The notes below the pieces were generated by a model. The model did no database searches, had not been told where the DNA came from, and saw only the letters and a list, made by a program, of their open reading frames with translations. Source: Rotaria macrura (Eukaryota > Rotifera > Eurotatoria > Philodinida > Philodinidae). From it: a stretch of DNA of 64,000 nucleotides. The position numbers and the translations under genes were made by a program. The stretch is taken from assembly GCA_900239685.1 (NCBI GenBank), contig OENT01000557.1, positions 1-64,000 on the forward strand, written 5' to 3'. This document shows, piece after piece, positions 61,164 through 64,000 of this stretch. Position 1 is the first letter of the stretch; each line of letters starts with the position of its first letter.

Positions 61164-61556
61164 ATGACAAGCTATACGTTAGGACAAAAAGTAATTGCAC
61201 CTGTCAAGCCAGAACGAGGTGTTTTTCCTCTCGATCATGAAGGTAGATTATCAATATTACGTTATTTTTCTTTCGCATCATCGGTTAGAAATACTTATTG
61301 ACATTTAGGTGAATGCAAAGAATCTATGCTGAAATACATGCTATGTTTATCACGCCATGATGGTAAACCAAGTCAATGTCAGAGTGAATCAAAAGAGTAT
61401 TTTCAGTGTCGTATGGACCGGTAAGGTTTGAACATGTTGTACTTGATTTGTTTTTAGAAATTTGATTTAACGTTTAGAAAATTAATGAAGAAACATGAAT
61501 GGGAAGATCTGGGATATTTCGATGGACAAGAGAAGAAAACACCAGATTCAAATTAG
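61164..61556 (+). CDS. COX19: Cytochrome c oxidase assembly factor COX19, three exons
   Basis: Exons 61164-61242, 61309-61420 and 61478-61556 give 89 residues, the normal COX19 size. It is a twin CX9C protein of the mitochondrial intermembrane space that supports copper delivery to cytochrome c oxidase. The motifs are exact: CKESMLKYMLC and CQSESKEYFQC each have nine residues between cysteines. The start (GVFPLDHEGECK) and the middle (SKEYFQCRMDRKLM) parallel human COX19 (GSFPLDHLGECK, SKEYLECRMERKLM). It imports through the MIA40 pathway and so needs no presequence, consistent with the N-terminus seen. An alternative acceptor at 61456-61457 is rejected because it brings a stop. Confidence 0.95.
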
Positions 61557-64000
61557 TTACTTTTTGATTGTTACTTTGTTGTACTTTTCCTAACGAGGAC
61601 CTATTGAAAGTAAACATTTGTTTTTGTAGTTTTGAAATATAAGTTTTAAATTAGACTTATTAATGCTAGAAAAATACAATGCGCCGTAAAATTTTTAGTT
61701 AAAGATTTTGAAATGAAAATCGTAGATATTCTCAAGAAAAAAAAACTAAATCTACACCGTTGGAATATTCTTCGTTAAAGAATTCATACATGTTAGTATG
61801 AGATCTTAACGTTTTTATCCAACATGGCATTTCATAGACCCATCTTTCGAGTAAGCTAAATCTTTTCAGTAACTAGTAGAATGTTTTTAATAAGTTGAGA
61901 TATTCACATATAACTTCTAGAAGTCAGATGTATTTTTCAACGTTATAGTACGACATTTGAAAGGAGTGAAATAATATTTTCCGATACAACCTGTTGGTAC
62001 TACTGTAATGCTACTCGATTAAGTACATGATAGACATTCAAACAGGCGAATTTTCAGACTGATTTCATGATAATCATAATGGAAAATTCAAAGCAGCTAT
62101 ATTTGGACGAGCCTCGATAAGTACAGTAAAAAGAACTTTCTCATATGAACAACTAAAACCATGTTAAGCTATTTGGTTTTCAATTGAGTTTCTAGTAGAT
62201 GTCAATAAAAAATACGAGTAATATTTTAGACGAAGAGATTGTTCTCTAGCAAGAACATATTCTCAACTAATCTTAGTCGATTCCGAACCATTCATTATAT
62301 CGACTTTAAATCTGCAGATACGAAGTTATTCTCTATCATCCTAATTGATAAATGTATTTCATTCACATCCGGGAGTACATCGTCTGATCCGTTTAGTTTT
62401 CTAGGATCAATTATTGAATACTGTTATTCAATTTACTTTTGGTCGTTTGAATAATATCATTACATGAACATAACGAACCCTTAATAGTATAGAAGTCATT
62501 TTTCATTCATTTAACATCACGATGTACTCGTATGAGGCCTTTGTTTTCATGAGTTTCATCTGAAAATTGACTCGTATGTTTAAAATTTTAATAGTATCTG
62601 ATTGAATGAGAGTCAATGAGGATTAAATGTGTCCATCGATAGTCGTAGATTTATTCAAATCGTTCAAGTTCGTCTTAATTCTACCAACTATTGATTCCGT
62701 TGAGAAATATGAATGAGAATTTAGAATAAAATCTCACTTTTCAATATCTCGATGAGTAATGTTTTTTTCCCATGAATTCGCAATGTGAACTATGTCAACT
62801 AGGAATATTCCATACATATGGACTGTATTGTCATCATCAAGTGTCATTTTAGAAAATGGTTTATTGGGTATGTGATTATGATAAATGTTTAGATGAAATG
62901 TTTTAGACAAATACCATATGAATTCGAAGAGAAAACATTTAAAATATACATTTTCGTAGTTTCATATGTTTATTTCAATCTATCAGAATCTTGAAGATCA
63001 AATATAAGAGTTATTTCTAGTAGTACTCTTCTACTATGATTTTCTCCATCAACAAATCGACAACCTACTCCTTCTTTAAGCAGTATGTATTATAGAAGCC
63101 AAAGAAAAAACAAATGTAAGAAAAATGAACATGAGAAAATTGTTTCAGAGAGGTAAAAATCTTACTTTACTCAACAAAGAGACATATTGATATGTTGATA
63201 ATGAACAGTAACTATTTTTTGAGTAATAACTTGAAAAAAAAAGGGATGTAATTCGAGCAACTAACGATTGCTTTTAAGTTCATCTTTTTTGTTGGAAACT
63301 TGATCAGTGATAAATCATTTAAATAATTTTTCAATATTATTTTTTGTTTTGTTTTGTCGTTCATACAAAATAATGATTGGTTGTTGCATAGTGTCCGATG
63401 TACATGACTGAGGTCATCACTGGTTATCTGTACTCGCAAGTCACCCGATTTATTATAGATAAGATAAGAAAATACACAATCCAGTTTTGTTTTTGATTAC
63501 AGTATCTTGAAATTTTTACATAGTTTTTCTTTCACATGTGTACAAAAAAGAACCTTTAGTCATCATCACGTATACAGTTTCGAGCAAAAATCAAATCCCA
63601 AAAAAATTCTATTTACTCATTATGAAATATTTTTAATTTTATCCCCAATAACCATCGATCGTGTTCGTTCTTCTCATAGTCATTCTCTAGAGATAGACCT
63701 ATTGTACATTGTAGTTAAAACAAGTTTTTTTCAGTTATTAAAATAGCTTATTCCACATAAAAATTGGTATGATTGATAGTTAGTATGGATTGTAGTTTAA
63801 AGAAAACCAACAACTTGCATGGAATCCTATCCTAGATTCGCATCCATAAAGTAACTTATACATCATTGTTTTTAATTTGAGTTTTAGATAAATAATTTTC
63901 ATTCTGATTAGTTTTTAGTTCAATCGAAAACGGATTTTCATACTAGTTTAATTTGCATTGTAATGACTGATTTTATTGGCATAGTTTTCTTCATTGACAA
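61557..64000. other. Terminal gene-free region
   Basis: AT-rich DNA without recognised genes. The frames at 62239-62454 (+), 63212-63439 (-) and 63507-63746 (+) match nothing that I know and lack splice context. No inverted-terminal element was spotted. Confidence 0.45.

Noticed and set aside
1..64000. CRISPR arrays, bacterial operons, or rRNA genes
   Set aside because: No regularly spaced direct repeats or ribosomal RNA sequence were seen; the gene structure is clearly eukaryotic with spliceosomal introns.

Overview
The window looks like nuclear DNA of a small AT-rich invertebrate, most likely a bdelloid rotifer. This is an inference from several signs: very short introns (about 50-75 bp) with clean GT-AG borders, compact multi-exon genes of animal-type families (TRAPPC11, HSCB, COX19, ARIH1, TTC23, TCAF, WD40), a divergent F-box/leucine-rich gene of a style expanded in bdelloids, and many small non-autonomous DNA transposons. 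No bacterial operon logic, tRNA or rRNA was seen. Two single N bases (22881, 56710) show that this is an assembly.

Layout. 1-1670: spacer with an 81-bp hAT-type MITE. 1671-4283 (-): SLC5-type sodium-coupled solute transporter. 4284-10943: long gene-free stretch with repeat islands. 10944-12891 (+): F-box protein in three exons. 14811-16578 (-): WD40 protein resembling WSB1/2. 18044-18812 (-): HSCB, the mitochondrial iron-sulfur co-chaperone. 20140-28985 (-): TRAPPC11, with a Mutator-like (MULE) remnant inside an intron. 29790-31418 (-): single-exon LRR membrane receptor. 32533-33020 (+): secreted prohormone-like gene. 37928-40691 (+): TTC23. 40839-43354 (-): TCAF/M60 peptidase, convergent with TTC23. 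43355-53663: accessory region with a C2-domain pseudogene, inverted repeats, and a 1.84-kb foldback element that has a hAT MITE nested in one arm. 53664-54146 (+): second prohormone-like gene, paralogous to the one at 32.5 kb. 54147-58870: two more transposon remnants (an integrase-tail fossil between inverted termini, and a TTAA-flanked piggyBac-like element). 58871-61017 (+): ARIH1-like RBR ubiquitin ligase. 61164-61556 (+): COX19. 61557-64000: nothing recognised.

The conserved genes serve housekeeping roles: vesicle tethering (TRAPPC11), mitochondrial Fe-S and copper/COX assembly (HSCB, COX19), ubiquitylation (ARIH1, F-box, possibly the WD40 protein) and cilia (TTC23). They do not form one pathway. 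The most novel item is the pair of neuropeptide-like precursors. They share an intron after codon 3, a signal peptide, and a C-terminal KR-flanked, glycine-ended peptide of the form MIP-x-x-LQKA-x-x-AHGIV-Gly-Arg-Arg, which I do not recognise from any named family. Exon borders were read by hand from splice consensus and frame; those given as approximate should be treated so.
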